64,000 nt of DNA, taken from positions 806,001 to 870,000 of the forward strand of contig CM000691.1 of the NCBI GenBank assembly GCA_000149225.2, written 5' to 3'. The translations under genes were made by a program, and so were the position numbers. This document shows positions 29,921-40,193 of the stretch, piece after piece. The number at the start of each line of letters is the position of its first letter. Position 1 is the first letter of the stretch. This stretch comes from Lachancea kluyveri NRRL Y-12651. Taxonomy: Eukaryota; Ascomycota; Saccharomycetes; Saccharomycetales; Saccharomycetaceae. A model generated the notes under the pieces. The model worked only from the letters and a program-made list of their open reading frames with translations. It ran no database searches and was not told the DNA's origin.

Positions 29921-31552
29921 ATGTCTCTTACAATAGGGCAAGCCATCTGGTCTGCGGTCAAACCGATCATCAAGATTTACTTGATCATCGGTTCCGGGTT
30001 TCTACTAGCACGGCTCAACATTTTATCAGTCGAGGCAACGAGATCTATCTCTGATATCGTGCTGGCGTTGTTGCTACCGTGTCTATCGTTCAACAAAATC
30101 GTTGCTAATATAGAGGGCGAAGACATTAAAGAGGTGGGTATCATCTGTCTATCGTCGGTGCTAATATTTGGCACAGGACTCTTCTTCGCCTATGTGGTAC
30201 GCCGGTTCCTACCTGTGCCCAAACAGTGGCAAGGTGGTATCTTGGCAGGTGGTATGTTCCCCAATATCAGTGATTTGCCCATCGCCTATCTGCAAACTAT
30301 GGACCAGGGGCTGATTTTTACCGAGGAAGAAGGCAACAAGGGTGTTGCGGATGTCATCATCTTCATGACCATGTTTTTGATTTGCGTCTTTAATTTGGGT
30401 GGATTTAGGTTGATTGAAATGGATTTCAAGTACAATGACGTGGAAAGCGCAGTGTATGATGAACAACAGACGAAAAAGGAAGAAAACAGTAGTTCACGGT
30501 CCTCTCTGACTCCACCGGCACCTGCCCACCATTCTCTTCATGACTATATTCTACCTTCTGAATCGCAGTCTGTTATAGACCAGGACTCCTCAGTATCGCC
30601 AGCAGGAGTTCAGTCCAACGTTTCTTCGCAGCCGGTTGCCATCATCAGCGAAAATCAACTAAAAAGACGTCCTACCAGACGTGGTTCTATTAGCTCCGTC
30701 CGCGCGCTGGACTTGAGAGAGTTGCCACCTCAAGACGTGAATGACTTGATCCATGAATATTCCAACGTGGATCAGTTTGGCAAAAAAAGACGCAACTCGG
30801 CAGATAATACTTCCCTAAATTCAAATTCTTCAGTTCTGCAAAGGGTGAGAAACTCAGACTTGACGAGGATTGTGACTTCGGACGCAACTGTCACTCACGA
30901 GGATATCAAACAATCAGGCTCCGCCTTGCCACCATGGATCAGGAACTTCATACTGACAAAACACATTGTTTTCTTTTTGAAAAATTGCTTGAGGCCGTGC
31001 CCTATGTCCGTGATCTTGGCTTTAATCATAGCTTTCATTCCATGGGTAAAGGCCTTGTTTGTTACGTCTAGTCATACACCGCATATAAGGCAGGCTCCTG
31101 ACGATCAGCCCGCTTTAAGCTTTATAATGGACTTTACAGGATATGTCGGTGCTGCATCGGTTCCTTTCGGTTTGTTACTTTTAGGTGCCACACTAGGAAG
31201 ATTGAAGCTGAAAAAACTTTATCCAGGGTTTTGGAAATCCGCTGCTCTTTTGGTCATTTTAAGGCAATGTATCATGCCTATATTTGGTGTACTATGGTGC
31301 GATAGGTTGGTCAAAGCGGGGTGGTTGAGTTGGGAAAACGATAAAATGCTGTTATTCGTCATCGTCATTGATTGGGCCCTGCCAACAATGACCACTATTA
31401 TTTACTTTACAGCAAGTTACACGCCTGTGGATGCCACAGAAACGGTCCAGATAGATTGCGTTTCCTTTTTCCTGATGCTACAGTACCCATTGCTTGTTGT
31501 TAGTTTACCATTCTTGGTCACATATTTTTTGAAGGTTCAAATGAAAATGTAG
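29921..31552 (+). CDS. ECM3: Ecm3-type membrane transport protein (auxin efflux carrier-like family)
   Basis: The 543-aa multi-pass protein is the single copy of the ECM3 (YOR092W) and YNL095C pair (both somewhat longer in S. cerevisiae, 613 and 642 aa). It belongs to the membrane transport (auxin efflux carrier-like) family. Hydrophobic helices cluster in residues 1-165 and 350-543, separated by a hydrophilic Ser-rich loop (about 170-345) with basic RRPTRRGSISS motifs likely to be phosphorylated. Ecm3 was found in a cell-wall screen and is ER-localised; its substrate is unknown. It is convergent with CMR2 (53 bp apart). Confidence 0.9.
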   Translation: MSLTIGQAIWSAVKPIIKIYLIIGSGFLLARLNILSVEATRSISDIVLALLLPCLSFNKIVANIEGEDIKEVGIICLSSVLIFGTGLFFAYVVRRFLPVPKQWQGGILAGGMFPNISDLPIAYLQTMDQGLIFTEEEGNKGVADVIIFMTMFLICVFNLGGFRLIEMDFKYNDVESAVYDEQQTKKEENSSSRSSLTPPAPAHHSLHDYILPSESQSVIDQDSSVSPAGVQSNVSSQPVAIISENQLKRRPTRRGSISSVRALDLRELPPQDVNDLIHEYSNVDQFGKKRRNSADNTSLNSNSSVLQRVRNSDLTRIVTSDATVTHEDIKQSGSALPPWIRNFILTKHIVFFLKNCLRPCPMSVILALIIAFIPWVKALFVTSSHTPHIRQAPDDQPALSFIMDFTGYVGAASVPFGLLLLGATLGRLKLKKLYPGFWKSAALLVILRQCIMPIFGVLWCDRLVKAGWLSWENDKMLLFVIVIDWALPTMTTIIYFTASYTPVDATETVQIDCVSFFLMLQYPLLVVSLPFLVTYFLKVQMKM

Positions 31553-31605
31553 ACCCTTGCATCTGTTTATATATTAATTTATTCTTCCCTTAATCATGGA
31601 CAAGT

Positions 31606-34600
31606 TTACATATCTTTTTCGAAATCTGAGAGTAAGTATATAGAGTTCATTTCGCCAAAGTTTACTCCGAACTGAGCGTCAATTTTCAATTTTTTATTCA
31701 ACCAGTCGTTTAGAATCTTCATGCGGTTCTTATACCAATCTCTGGGGATGTAGTTCAAAGACCTTGGTCTTACAAAGCAACACAAATCAAGGACAACCCC
31801 ATGATTCTTTAACAGCAAACCTACTATAAGTGGTACCAAATTCGAGTATTGTGGCAAATTATTGTCTCTACACTCAACAATACAACTTAGTAGCCCACCA
31901 GCTTTCACGACTATACAGTTTGCAATACTGGAATGAGCCTTCTTAATGCTACTTTCTAAATCGGTAACAAAGTGTGTCAAACCCAATACCTCCACGGTCT
32001 CGTTAATGGAACCCAATACAAACAGTACCGATAAGTTTAGCATGTTCCCCTGTGCATCAAGCCTTGAAACATTCCTAATAAAACCAAGGTCGCCAGTTCT
32101 CAAGTATGTCAACCCGTTATTAACACCATTCTGGATCTTGCTCTTGAACTGTGCAGTGATAAACGTGTCTTTGCTTAGTTTTCCCTTGGTAGGATTTTGG
32201 CTCGAATTTCGGTTGGGCGACACCGATTTGTCTGTTCTACTGACATAGTAATCATACGCATTTGCTTCAGAGCAACACCAAATTTCACCAATTTCATCCC
32301 CGTAACAAGGTTGTTGGGTTTCTGGATTCACTATGGAAACGTCCGTACAAACTGGAACAATCCCCGAGTCATGTAAGCAAATATACTCAGACAACTTCCC
32401 CTGTGGAACGGTATCCGGATTAACTTCCTTGACTATACCTTCACGCAAAGATAATGGATCTAAATACAGCTCGACAGGTGGAATACCCAAATACGATCTC
32501 AAGGAAATAAAGGGATTGAAAATGTGTTGATAAACATAGTTGAGTTGAGTTGACGAAGCACCAACAAGGGGATATTTTCTTAGCAACGTTTGAATGACAT
32601 GAACACGAGGCCTTCCATTGAATGGAATCATAATATTCTGAACGTTTCTTAAAAAATTAGGGCTGAGTGCCGCCAATTTAGAGTCCTTTCTAGAGTTTTC
32701 ACCGGCAGATTTTGAGCTATTTGCACTTAGCAACTTTTGTGCTCTGTCCATCATCAAGTAAAAAAATTCTGGGGTCAGTAGTACGTCCTTGACGTTGAAA
32801 TTCTGTAAGCCTATCAAAAAGTCTTTTGGATCCATCGTAACCTCCGCAGGGCTGAACAGACTCGTGGTAGCCCCAGTGTACACACCCAAAATACAGCTCT
32901 GTAGAAATCCTAATCCGGTGGTGTGTGAACAAAGAGAGAAGATTCGGTTGTTGCTAGAAAGTTGTAATGTCTCTTTAAAAACTTTACACGTATTTAGCAG
33001 GGTCGGATGAGTCATTACAACGTTTATGTCCCGGGTAGTATCATACTCACGGTAGATCCACACTACGCATGGTTGTAACGCAGGAGTATTACCAGTTTTG
33101 GGGCCAAACTTCTCCTTTAAAACAGTCTTAAAACTACTTGGGGATATTCCAGACTTCTTTTTTACTTTAGAAAAGACAGTAATTTTAGGCATTTGGTTTT
33201 TGTATTTTTTTAAAACTTTACCGATGTTTGAGTTATCTTCTAATAGGTTGTATACCTTGTAGTCAACAAAAAGTCTCTTTACGTTATAATTTTTAATAAC
33301 ATTCAACAGAAAGGTAACCTCTTCTAACGGGTGCGAATCATGAAGTACTTGGAGGGGTATAACGACCAAGTTACAATAGAAACACGCCATCACTATCGCA
33401 GCATATTCCACAGTGTTATCACAGAGAACAATGACACGGTCTTCGCGCTTCAAAGGAGTTTTTGATTCCACTATTTTTTTGATAAATGATGCAACAATGT
33501 TGCTGAACGCCTTCCAAGAAACACGCTTATATGTGTTTGCTGAATGGCCACCACCACCACCACTAGATGAAATTTCACTTCCACCATCACTAAAAGCAAA
33601 ATCATTTCCTTGGCTACTGGATCTCCACTCTAAAATTTCCATAACATTAGAAAATTCAGTTAGCTTTTTACTGGTTCTTGAATCAACAGCAACATCTCTA
33701 TAATCAATTCCCGAGGTCTGCCAGGTAGACTCTGGTGTAACTCCAGTGTTTAAAGAAATGTTCTCTCCAATGGAAATGTGTCTTAGAGTTGATAAATGTT
33801 CGGAAAAAATGCTCTCATTGTAGTAACTCGAATGTGGCACAAAGTCAAGGATAACATTATCTAACTGAAATTTGACAAACCTGGAGTTAAGGCCACCGTT
33901 CATAAAAGTTTTTTCCACAGTACTGTTAGCAATTTCCAAAGAACAGTAGCGTCTTGGTAAAGATCCCGGTGAAACCACTAGAATACACATTGGCTGTATC
34001 TTATGAAAGATCCATAAAATTTTGTAAATTTGTTCTACTAACTCAGTCACTCGCTTTTCTGCTTGTACCCTTTCTTGCTCGGAAGGAATTAAAGCCATCG
34101 TATCTGTAGAAGAGTGGGTAGACAAGGCAGAGCTGTTAGCCAATGTGCTTTCAACAATCATCACAAGATAGTGTTCCTCTTTATTGAAGGGCAATTCAAA
34201 TGCAGAAACCTCAGAAACTTTGTCTACGGTACGAACGACATTCTCAGTAATGTGCTGTAGGTAATAAGTCTGTACAACACGTTTCGATCTCAAAGAGCTC
34301 AAGTCCTCACCTTCAAAATCACTTTTCTCAAGCCCCTCTTGTTGTTTTTTGGTTTTTGTAATATCAGAAGTATGAGACCAGTTTGGTAATCTGGTCAACT
34401 TATTTTGTAGAAACATATCTTCTATTAATGACAAAATGTAAATTTTACCATTATGAACAAACCCCATTAGTTTTGTTCTGACAAAGGAAGTTTGAGGGGA
34501 GCATAGATTCATGATCATGTTTAGTCTTTTGGACTCCACTTCAGAATCAGTATTCTTGCTTTCTAAGGTACATTGTAGTATGTCAAGCATTTTTTTGTAA

Positions 34601-36486
34601 TTCAATTTGGCATTAAAGACAAATTCGTTGATCTTCTCCATTTGATAGAATTCATCAGTAACACTTGGAGATGATATCCATACCTCACCGACTGTTAAAT
34701 CTGGGACCAAAGTTTGATCATCCGGATTGACAACACACAGAGTGGAATCTGGGATTGGAAATCCAAATGTTGTTAATCTCAAATAATCCTTTGTAGAGCT
34801 AGAAGAATTGATCATTGCAGTAATACTCGGTTTGATAATATTGCATTTGAGCTGTTCTTTATCAATAAACAACTCGTCTTGCAAACGCAGTTTAGAATCA
34901 TGAAGGGGGAAGTTATCCAAATTCCCCAGTTGGTCCCTCAAAGAAATGAAAATGCCACCGAAATCCAACAACGTCAATATTGGAGAATAACATTGTGAGG
35001 CGTCCAAGCAGCCCAAGTTCTTTAACCATTTGTGAACAATCATATCGGTGACTTCGGTATCGATTGTGGTACAAGAGGTTAAGCACCATTTTATGCAATT
35101 GAAATCGATCTTGCTTCTTTTAGATATAGTTGTTTCAGGATTTTCTAAATAATTTATCACAACTTGCTTCAATTGTAGTTGGTCATTTAACAAAACATCA
35201 GCCCTGTATCTGTTTATGATGTTTTCGTAGCCACCAGCCTGGCGTAACAACCTGTCATCAATAGAGATCAGCAGATTACCGGTAAAGATATTAAAAAGAA
35301 CACCTAGTACTAAACCAGTGGACCTAGTTGGATCCAAGCTGTTTAATATTACGTAACGAGACGGCGATCTTCTGCCCTTGTAGCTTCTTTCAATATCTGA
35401 CTTTTTCCAGCTAGACTTTCTTCTAGAGTTTAAAATACTCGCTAGCATCTCAAATTGGTTAAATAGTGTTTTGTGTTTCATTACAACTCCTGAAAGTTTA
35501 CCTAATGGTGTCCTTGTAAATTCAATATACGATACATTAGGAATATCAAAGGTTGGTGCAGTCTTCTTAGCCTTCGAATATGTTCCGAGGTCATCGGTTT
35601 TTAGAAAGGTTATCCGTGAAAAAAAGTCGCTTTTGGTCAATTTTAGTTTAGAGTTTGTGCTGAGATGTAGAGTATCCAACTGCTTTAAGCATTCTTCTGA
35701 GATCAGTATAAATTTAGAATTTGTCAATTTGATGATTTCAATGATTTCGTTAAGAGAATAAGTTTCAAATGAGACTGGAACTGCCACCATATCAGCAATA
35801 AAGCAGCCCAAAAGAGCAATCGTAAATTCGATGACTTCGTCTTTGTTGTACCATAACAGTACTTTGTTCATCCTGTATAGTTTGCTTCTGGTCAATTCAT
35901 GAGCAACTTTTTCTGCCTTCAGGTATAGCTTTTCCCAAGAAATAGAGTTTTCTTTAGCTCTCCGATTGATGCTTATTATGGCTGTTTCTCTGTCATAAAT
36001 TTGGGACCTACCACGGAGGATTGAAGCTAAGGAATCAGGAATAGCTGGGTTGTTACTACGCGGCAACAGTGGAATCATCGGCTTATAGGCAGATGCACCC
36101 TCCTGTAATGGCAATGAAAGCATAGTAGGGCTTTTGTTACTCGCTAAAGAGCTAGAACGAACAGTTGTGACTCGATACAGCGATGATGCGTTTTTATGCT
36201 GATACATTGTCGAGGACGTGATAGATTGTGTCTCAAGACTGGGATTATTCTGGGTGCGTATGGTTGACGACAAGCTATGGTTTCTTTTATGCAACAAAGC
36301 CTTTGCACTGTTTGAAGGAGAGCTCAATAATGATTCATTTGTGGTAGTTGCGTATCTTTCCAACAACTGCTGTCTCTTATTAGTATAGCCTTTGGCAGTC
36401 AAATTCTCATCATTGTAATCCTTTATTAATTCTTGTAGCTGGTTTTGCAATGCTGCAGGCAAATTCACCGGGATAGAAAAGTCCAT
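31606..36486 (-). CDS. CMR2: Cmr2/DIP2-like protein with tandem AMP-binding domains
   Basis: The 1626-aa protein matches Cmr2 (YOR093C, 1648 aa), the yeast homologue of animal DIP2. The first 50 residues resemble a DMAP1-binding motif (LQELIKDYNDENLTAKGY). Two divergent acyl-CoA synthetase-like (AMP-binding) regions follow, roughly residues 150-800 and 980-1600. The first holds KLYLKAEKVAHEL and the second the parallel VSWKAFSNIVASF. DIP2 proteins control the levels of selected diacylglycerols. Classic ATP-binding signatures are degenerate, as expected for this family. It is divergent from ARF3. Confidence 0.92.
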   Translation of the reverse strand: MDFSIPVNLPAALQNQLQELIKDYNDENLTAKGYTNKRQQLLERYATTTNESLLSSPSNSAKALLHKRNHSLSSTIRTQNNPSLETQSITSSTMYQHKNASSLYRVTTVRSSSLASNKSPTMLSLPLQEGASAYKPMIPLLPRSNNPAIPDSLASILRGRSQIYDRETAIISINRRAKENSISWEKLYLKAEKVAHELTRSKLYRMNKVLLWYNKDEVIEFTIALLGCFIADMVAVPVSFETYSLNEIIEIIKLTNSKFILISEECLKQLDTLHLSTNSKLKLTKSDFFSRITFLKTDDLGTYSKAKKTAPTFDIPNVSYIEFTRTPLGKLSGVVMKHKTLFNQFEMLASILNSRRKSSWKKSDIERSYKGRRSPSRYVILNSLDPTRSTGLVLGVLFNIFTGNLLISIDDRLLRQAGGYENIINRYRADVLLNDQLQLKQVVINYLENPETTISKRSKIDFNCIKWCLTSCTTIDTEVTDMIVHKWLKNLGCLDASQCYSPILTLLDFGGIFISLRDQLGNLDNFPLHDSKLRLQDELFIDKEQLKCNIIKPSITAMINSSSSTKDYLRLTTFGFPIPDSTLCVVNPDDQTLVPDLTVGEVWISSPSVTDEFYQMEKINEFVFNAKLNYKKMLDILQCTLESKNTDSEVESKRLNMIMNLCSPQTSFVRTKLMGFVHNGKIYILSLIEDMFLQNKLTRLPNWSHTSDITKTKKQQEGLEKSDFEGEDLSSLRSKRVVQTYYLQHITENVVRTVDKVSEVSAFELPFNKEEHYLVMIVESTLANSSALSTHSSTDTMALIPSEQERVQAEKRVTELVEQIYKILWIFHKIQPMCILVVSPGSLPRRYCSLEIANSTVEKTFMNGGLNSRFVKFQLDNVILDFVPHSSYYNESIFSEHLSTLRHISIGENISLNTGVTPESTWQTSGIDYRDVAVDSRTSKKLTEFSNVMEILEWRSSSQGNDFAFSDGGSEISSSGGGGGHSANTYKRVSWKAFSNIVASFIKKIVESKTPLKREDRVIVLCDNTVEYAAIVMACFYCNLVVIPLQVLHDSHPLEEVTFLLNVIKNYNVKRLFVDYKVYNLLEDNSNIGKVLKKYKNQMPKITVFSKVKKKSGISPSSFKTVLKEKFGPKTGNTPALQPCVVWIYREYDTTRDINVVMTHPTLLNTCKVFKETLQLSSNNRIFSLCSHTTGLGFLQSCILGVYTGATTSLFSPAEVTMDPKDFLIGLQNFNVKDVLLTPEFFYLMMDRAQKLLSANSSKSAGENSRKDSKLAALSPNFLRNVQNIMIPFNGRPRVHVIQTLLRKYPLVGASSTQLNYVYQHIFNPFISLRSYLGIPPVELYLDPLSLREGIVKEVNPDTVPQGKLSEYICLHDSGIVPVCTDVSIVNPETQQPCYGDEIGEIWCCSEANAYDYYVSRTDKSVSPNRNSSQNPTKGKLSKDTFITAQFKSKIQNGVNNGLTYLRTGDLGFIRNVSRLDAQGNMLNLSVLFVLGSINETVEVLGLTHFVTDLESSIKKAHSSIANCIVVKAGGLLSCIVECRDNNLPQYSNLVPLIVGLLLKNHGVVLDLCCFVRPRSLNYIPRDWYKNRMKILNDWLNKKLKIDAQFGVNFGEMNSIYLLSDFEKDM

Positions 36487-37075
36487 GGTTGGACAGAGCG
36501 GATGGGACTATCTTGCTATCGTGAGCGTACACTGAATAGTTTCTTGTTGCAAACTGTTTCATGTAAAGGAACGGCTCACAATCCTAAAGCATTAACTTCG
36601 TTCAAAGCTATAATCACGTGAACCTTTCCAGGTAATTAACTGGTTAGTGCCCGGTAAGACTAGCAAGGTTTTACAGCTCTCACGAGTCATTTAGTCATAA
36701 TGAAATAGATTACACTTTGATCTGTTATATTAACTTGACACGCTTTTACTTTTCTCGCCCTTTACAGGTATCTGTAATGTTGAGGTCCTCCCTTAAAGAA
36801 CTCTAAATTACTCAACTACAGCTTTCAGTTACTCGATTGCCCTAAGACTTGCCTAATGTGTACCTTAATCCCGCTACAGTATTTCTGGCTTTAGTGGTAT
36901 TGGACTTTTCTTCCGGTCACTGAAAAAGAAATACCTGTTTCCCTTGCTATCTTTCGAGAATTTGCTGGCTGCACTTGCTTTGTTTTCTGGAAAAATTATA
37001 TATGCAGCGCTGGACCCATCTTCATCCATGATTACAGTGAGCCACTACTGGTAAGGGTAGAAACAAACAGTAAGC
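36487..37075. other. Divergent promoter region CMR2/ARF3
   Basis: 589 bp with a perfect TCACGTGA (36614-36621), a Cbf1-type site, and a TATATA near 37001. No matching centromere elements II and III were seen, so this is a promoter site and not a centromere. No RNA gene or ORF. Confidence 0.5.
36613..36621. promoter_or_regulatory. Cbf1-type site ATCACGTGA
   Basis: The sequence ATCACGTGA fits the yeast Cbf1 consensus RTCACRTG. It lies 127 bp upstream of the CMR2 start and about 455 bp upstream of ARF3. Function is inferred from the motif only. Confidence 0.45.
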
Positions 37076-37621
37076 ATGGGTAATTCCTTTTCAAAAGTAC
37101 TTGGGAAGCTATTTGGCTCCCGTGAGATGAAGATTTTGATGTTGGGTTTAGACAACGCTGGTAAGACCACAATATTGTACAAGCTGAAATTGAACAAAAT
37201 TAAGACTTCTGCCCCCACTGTGGGTTTCAACGTTGAGACTGTTACCTATAAAAACGTCAAGTTCAATATGTGGGATGTCGGTGGTCAAGAGAGGTTAAGG
37301 CCCTTGTGGAGGCACTACTTTCCAGCCACAACTGCTCTCATCTTTGTTATCGACTCCCAGGACAAAGACCGTTTAAACGAGGCCAAGGAGGAATTCTACA
37401 GTATTGTCGGTGAAAAGGAAATGGAGAAGGTAGTGTTGCTTGTGCTAGCCAACAAACAAGATTTAAAGGGGGCATTGAAGCCCCAAGAGATTTCTGACTT
37501 CTTAGAGTTGGACCAAAACCTAAAGAACCAGCTATGGTGTGTCGTTGGCAGTAACGCATTGACGGGACAAGGTCTGGTCGAAGGTTTGTCTTGGGTTGCC
37601 AATAATACTTCTGGTAAATAG
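37076..37621 (+). CDS. ARF3: Arf3, ARF6-like small GTPase
   Basis: The 181-aa ARF-family GTPase matches Arf3 (S. cerevisiae 183 aa), which acts at the plasma membrane in polarity and PI(4,5)P2 control. The N-terminal MGNSFSK gives a myristoylation glycine at position 2. The P-loop GLDNAGKT is at residues 24-31, followed by the [11 protein letters not shown] switch II and NKQDLK. It carries Asn at residue 27 of the P-loop, where I recall Lys in S. cerevisiae Arf3. The start is clear from the myristoylation signal. Confidence 0.95.
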   Translation: MGNSFSKVLGKLFGSREMKILMLGLDNAGKTTILYKLKLNKIKTSAPTVGFNVETVTYKNVKFNMWDVGGQERLRPLWRHYFPATTALIFVIDSQDKDRLNEAKEEFYSIVGEKEMEKVVLLVLANKQDLKGALKPQEISDFLELDQNLKNQLWCVVGSNALTGQGLVEGLSWVANNTSGK

Positions 37622-37807
37622 GAGCAGTAGTGAAGGATTTAAAAAAGAAAGAAAAAAAGAAAAGAAAAGCTTTCTGCACACTGATAGTGTGCTATGTAAT
37701 ACTATCAAGTAATGGTAACTGTAATCAAAAGAATATAATATTTCTTTCCCTCTGAGTAACAGTACATGGAAGCGAAACTATTATTACTATTATACACAGA
37801 GTTTCCT

Positions 37808-38644
37808 TTATTCCATAACTTCAACGGTGCCATCAGCGTTGCCGAAGTACGCTTTACATGCGTTGTCGATGAATAACCCGGTCTCCACAACACCAACTAA
37901 CATTTTGATGTCTTGATGCAACTTTTTTGGGTCCTGAATTTCGCCAAAGTCGGCGTCGATGATAAAGTTACTGTTATCAGTGACAACAGGGCCAGCCTTA
38001 GCTGAACCACCTTGTCTGACCTCAGCCTTACGCGAGCCCAGCTTCTCCCTTAGGTCCTTTAACACACGTACGTAGGAGCTTGGAACTACTTCGATTGGAA
38101 CACCCTTCTTCCAACTTGTTCCCAAGTACTGAGGAGATTTCTTTCTGGAGTCGGCAACGATAATAAACTTATCTGTGCTGGTGCTAACCAGCTTCTCTTG
38201 AAATAAACAAGCACCACCACCTTTGATTAATTGTAGATTGGCATCAACCTCATCAGCACCATCGAACGCAATATCGACGTTAGGATATTGATCGATAGAG
38301 CCTAGGGATAACCTATTTCCCACAATCAGCTGTTGGGATTGAAAGCCAGTTGGAATGCACACGAATTGGACCTTTTGTGCAAAGACCGGGTCTCTATTGT
38401 ACTGAGCCAGTCTTTCTGCAACGTAAACGACAGTAGTACCACTACCAACGCCAATCACCCTATGTTTCTGGCAGTCCAGGTTTTCATCGACAGCACGGTA
38501 TGCAGCGACTCTTTTGGCTTCTTCTAGCGGGTTCTCTAATGGAGGCAGGTTGTTGATATCAAGCAGTGGCATTATATTTCGCAGCAGTGGAGTCGTAAAT
38601 AAAGTTCTTTGTGATATAGGAATCCTTACGAGCCCCCTTAGCAT
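37808..38644 (-). CDS. RKI1: Ribose-5-phosphate isomerase (RpiA type), possibly with mitochondrial leader
   Basis: This enzyme interconverts ribose 5-phosphate and ribulose 5-phosphate in the pentose phosphate pathway. From the first ATG it has 278 residues (S. cerevisiae Rki1 258). Family motifs are clear: [43 protein letters not shown] and DADFGEI. The first 24 residues ([23 protein letters not shown]...) are rich in Arg/Leu/Ser/Thr with no acidic residue, which is the composition of a mitochondrial presequence. A second in-frame ATG at 38572 would give a cytosolic 254-aa form close to the usual length. Dual localisation through two starts is inference. Confidence 0.94.
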   Translation of the reverse strand: MLRGLVRIPISQRTLFTTPLLRNIMPLLDINNLPPLENPLEEAKRVAAYRAVDENLDCQKHRVIGVGSGTTVVYVAERLAQYNRDPVFAQKVQFVCIPTGFQSQQLIVGNRLSLGSIDQYPNVDIAFDGADEVDANLQLIKGGGACLFQEKLVSTSTDKFIIVADSRKKSPQYLGTSWKKGVPIEVVPSSYVRVLKDLREKLGSRKAEVRQGGSAKAGPVVTDNSNFIIDADFGEIQDPKKLHQDIKMLVGVVETGLFIDNACKAYFGNADGTVEVME

Positions 38645-39800
38645 ATAAGTTCAGGAAAACGATACGGCAATTCAAAGTGCGTGAACTGCACTGGCGATGA
38701 CTAAAAACTCATCGCAGGTGCAGTCCAAATTTGAAAAATTTTTGGCCCAGCCACAAGGATATCGCCAGGGACGACGGCATAAAGCATTGGGCGTACCGTA
38801 ATAGCGTTCGGTATGTACAGTACTAATTGGAGCTTGGTCCTTTACACCGACCGTAGTCGAACCGTGGAACGGCTGTTTTTACTCTCTGTAACGAGACGTT
38901 CTGCAGTCGGCCGGTTTTCCGGAAACTGAATAGTAGAGTGCTGTAGCATTTCAAGCCTTGCGACGTTTATGGCGTAAATGATATCAGAGTCAAATACTGG
39001 AAGGTTTTAGACTTTATGGGAGCACCAAGAACTCCGGCAGGATCTCGTAAAGCCTACAATTTCCCAGCTTTCGTCTTATGAGAGGGGTTAGGAGATCAAT
39101 TTCCCCAAAGGGGTGATACATGAAGAAGGGTAATTTTTCAAATACAATGGTAGATTTTTGCAATACAATATGAAAAGAAAAACATCCTTCTGGCAAAGAC
39201 AGGTTTTTCCCACGTTGCTGTGAGTTCTGTTAACGTGATCGGACAGCTGTAGTCTATACTTGGCTGGCAATGCATAAATAATATGTTGCACCTACAAGCA
39301 GAGTAAAAAAGTGCCGGTGCAGTTTGCCGTATCGTAATATTCTTAATTGCCTCTCAAGGTTGAAGTTCCTCTATCAGCCTTTAGAAACTCACGACGAAGC
39401 CGATTGTCTCTTTTAGCCCAGCAAAACATTTGTGTCCTTTTCCAGATCATGCAATTAGACAACATCAGGTTCTAGAAATGGATTGTACGTAATGTAGACG
39501 TTTCCAATGGAATAAAAAAGGGTTACATTCGATTAGTTTCAACATAAGAGCAATAGGTTAATTGAAACTCTATTTTGGATGTAAAGTAAACACATTAACT
39601 AAACGTCATTACTAACACAACGGCGACGACAACTGTCATTACAAAATTCGACGTTATGTCCATTGGATCAAAGTAGATTTCAGAGTCGTTTGACTGCTTC
39701 TTAAATTTACACCCATACCATGATTCTATTTTAACTTATCTTCAACATCAGTGAACCACGCGTGTTGTTGAAACAATCACATTTGCTCTTTTTTTATGTG
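38645..39800. other. RKI1 upstream / RPS7 distal upstream gap
   Basis: About 1.15 kb with no supported gene. Short ORFs on both strands look random. It ends in the probable RPS7 regulatory segment with a Rap1-like site. I saw no tRNA, snoRNA boxes or LTR. Confidence 0.45.
39709..39721 (+). promoter_or_regulatory. Rap1-like site upstream of RPS7
   Basis: The sequence ACACCCATACCAT closely fits the Rap1 consensus ACACCCATACATT found upstream of most yeast ribosomal protein genes. It lies about 485 bp from the RPS7 start, farther than the usual few hundred bases, because a 300-bp GC-rich island lies between. Confidence 0.7.
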
Positions 39801-40113
39801 ATCGCGCCCGCGACGCAGCGTTGAAAGTCGGATATGGGTTCATGCGTGGGCCGCGGCGCCGAGGTAGTCCCCTCTGCCTAGGCAGTACTGGCCCGCCCTC
39901 TCTCGGGCTCCGTCTGCCCCCGTACCAGGAACTGTCGTAGGACGTCCCCTTTCCGGATACCAATTCCCCCCGTCTACGGTCTGAGCGGCACTCCGCCTGG
40001 CGCGACACGCAACCTGCCGACGGACCTACCATCCTTTCCCAGGCGTCCCTCTCGCAGCCGGAATCTCACCCTGTACGCTCCACCACTGCTACGCTGCGGT
40101 TGCCAAAATTTTT
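39801..40113. other. GC-rich, self-complementary island upstream of RPS7 (unknown; candidate structured RNA)
   Basis: By hand count, 198 of 300 bases (66%) at 39801-40100 are G or C, while the flanks are AT-rich. The ends are complementary: CGCAGCGT at 39814-39821 and ACGCTGCG at 40091-40098 could form an 8-bp closing helix. Inside are further short hairpins: CTGCCTAGGCAG, GCCCG-N8-CGGGC, and GCGG-CACT-CCGC. On the plus strand a TTTTT follows at 40109-40113. I could not match it to rRNA, tRNA, U1-U6, U3, RNase P/MRP or SRP RNA from memory. The minus strand has a 94-codon open frame of Arg/Gly/Pro composition, which looks like a by-product of GC content. It may be a structured ncRNA or an insertion. 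It sits between the Rap1-like site and the RPS7 start. Confidence 0.5.
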
Positions 40114-40193
40114 CAATAGGTCTTGAGGATTATAACTATACAATAATCGTTACCGGATTAAGTGTAGAACCTAAGGAATCAACATCATCAACA

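Noticed and set aside
36613-36621. Cbf1-type site as centromere element I
   Set aside because: No AT-rich element II of the right length and no TTTCCGAA-type element III near it; the same holds for the CACGTG sites near 2518, 29515 and 45268.
39748-40032. 94-codon Arg/Gly/Pro-rich ORF on the minus strand
   Set aside because: It follows from the GC-rich island, where stop codons are rare; the composition is unlike proteins of this genome.
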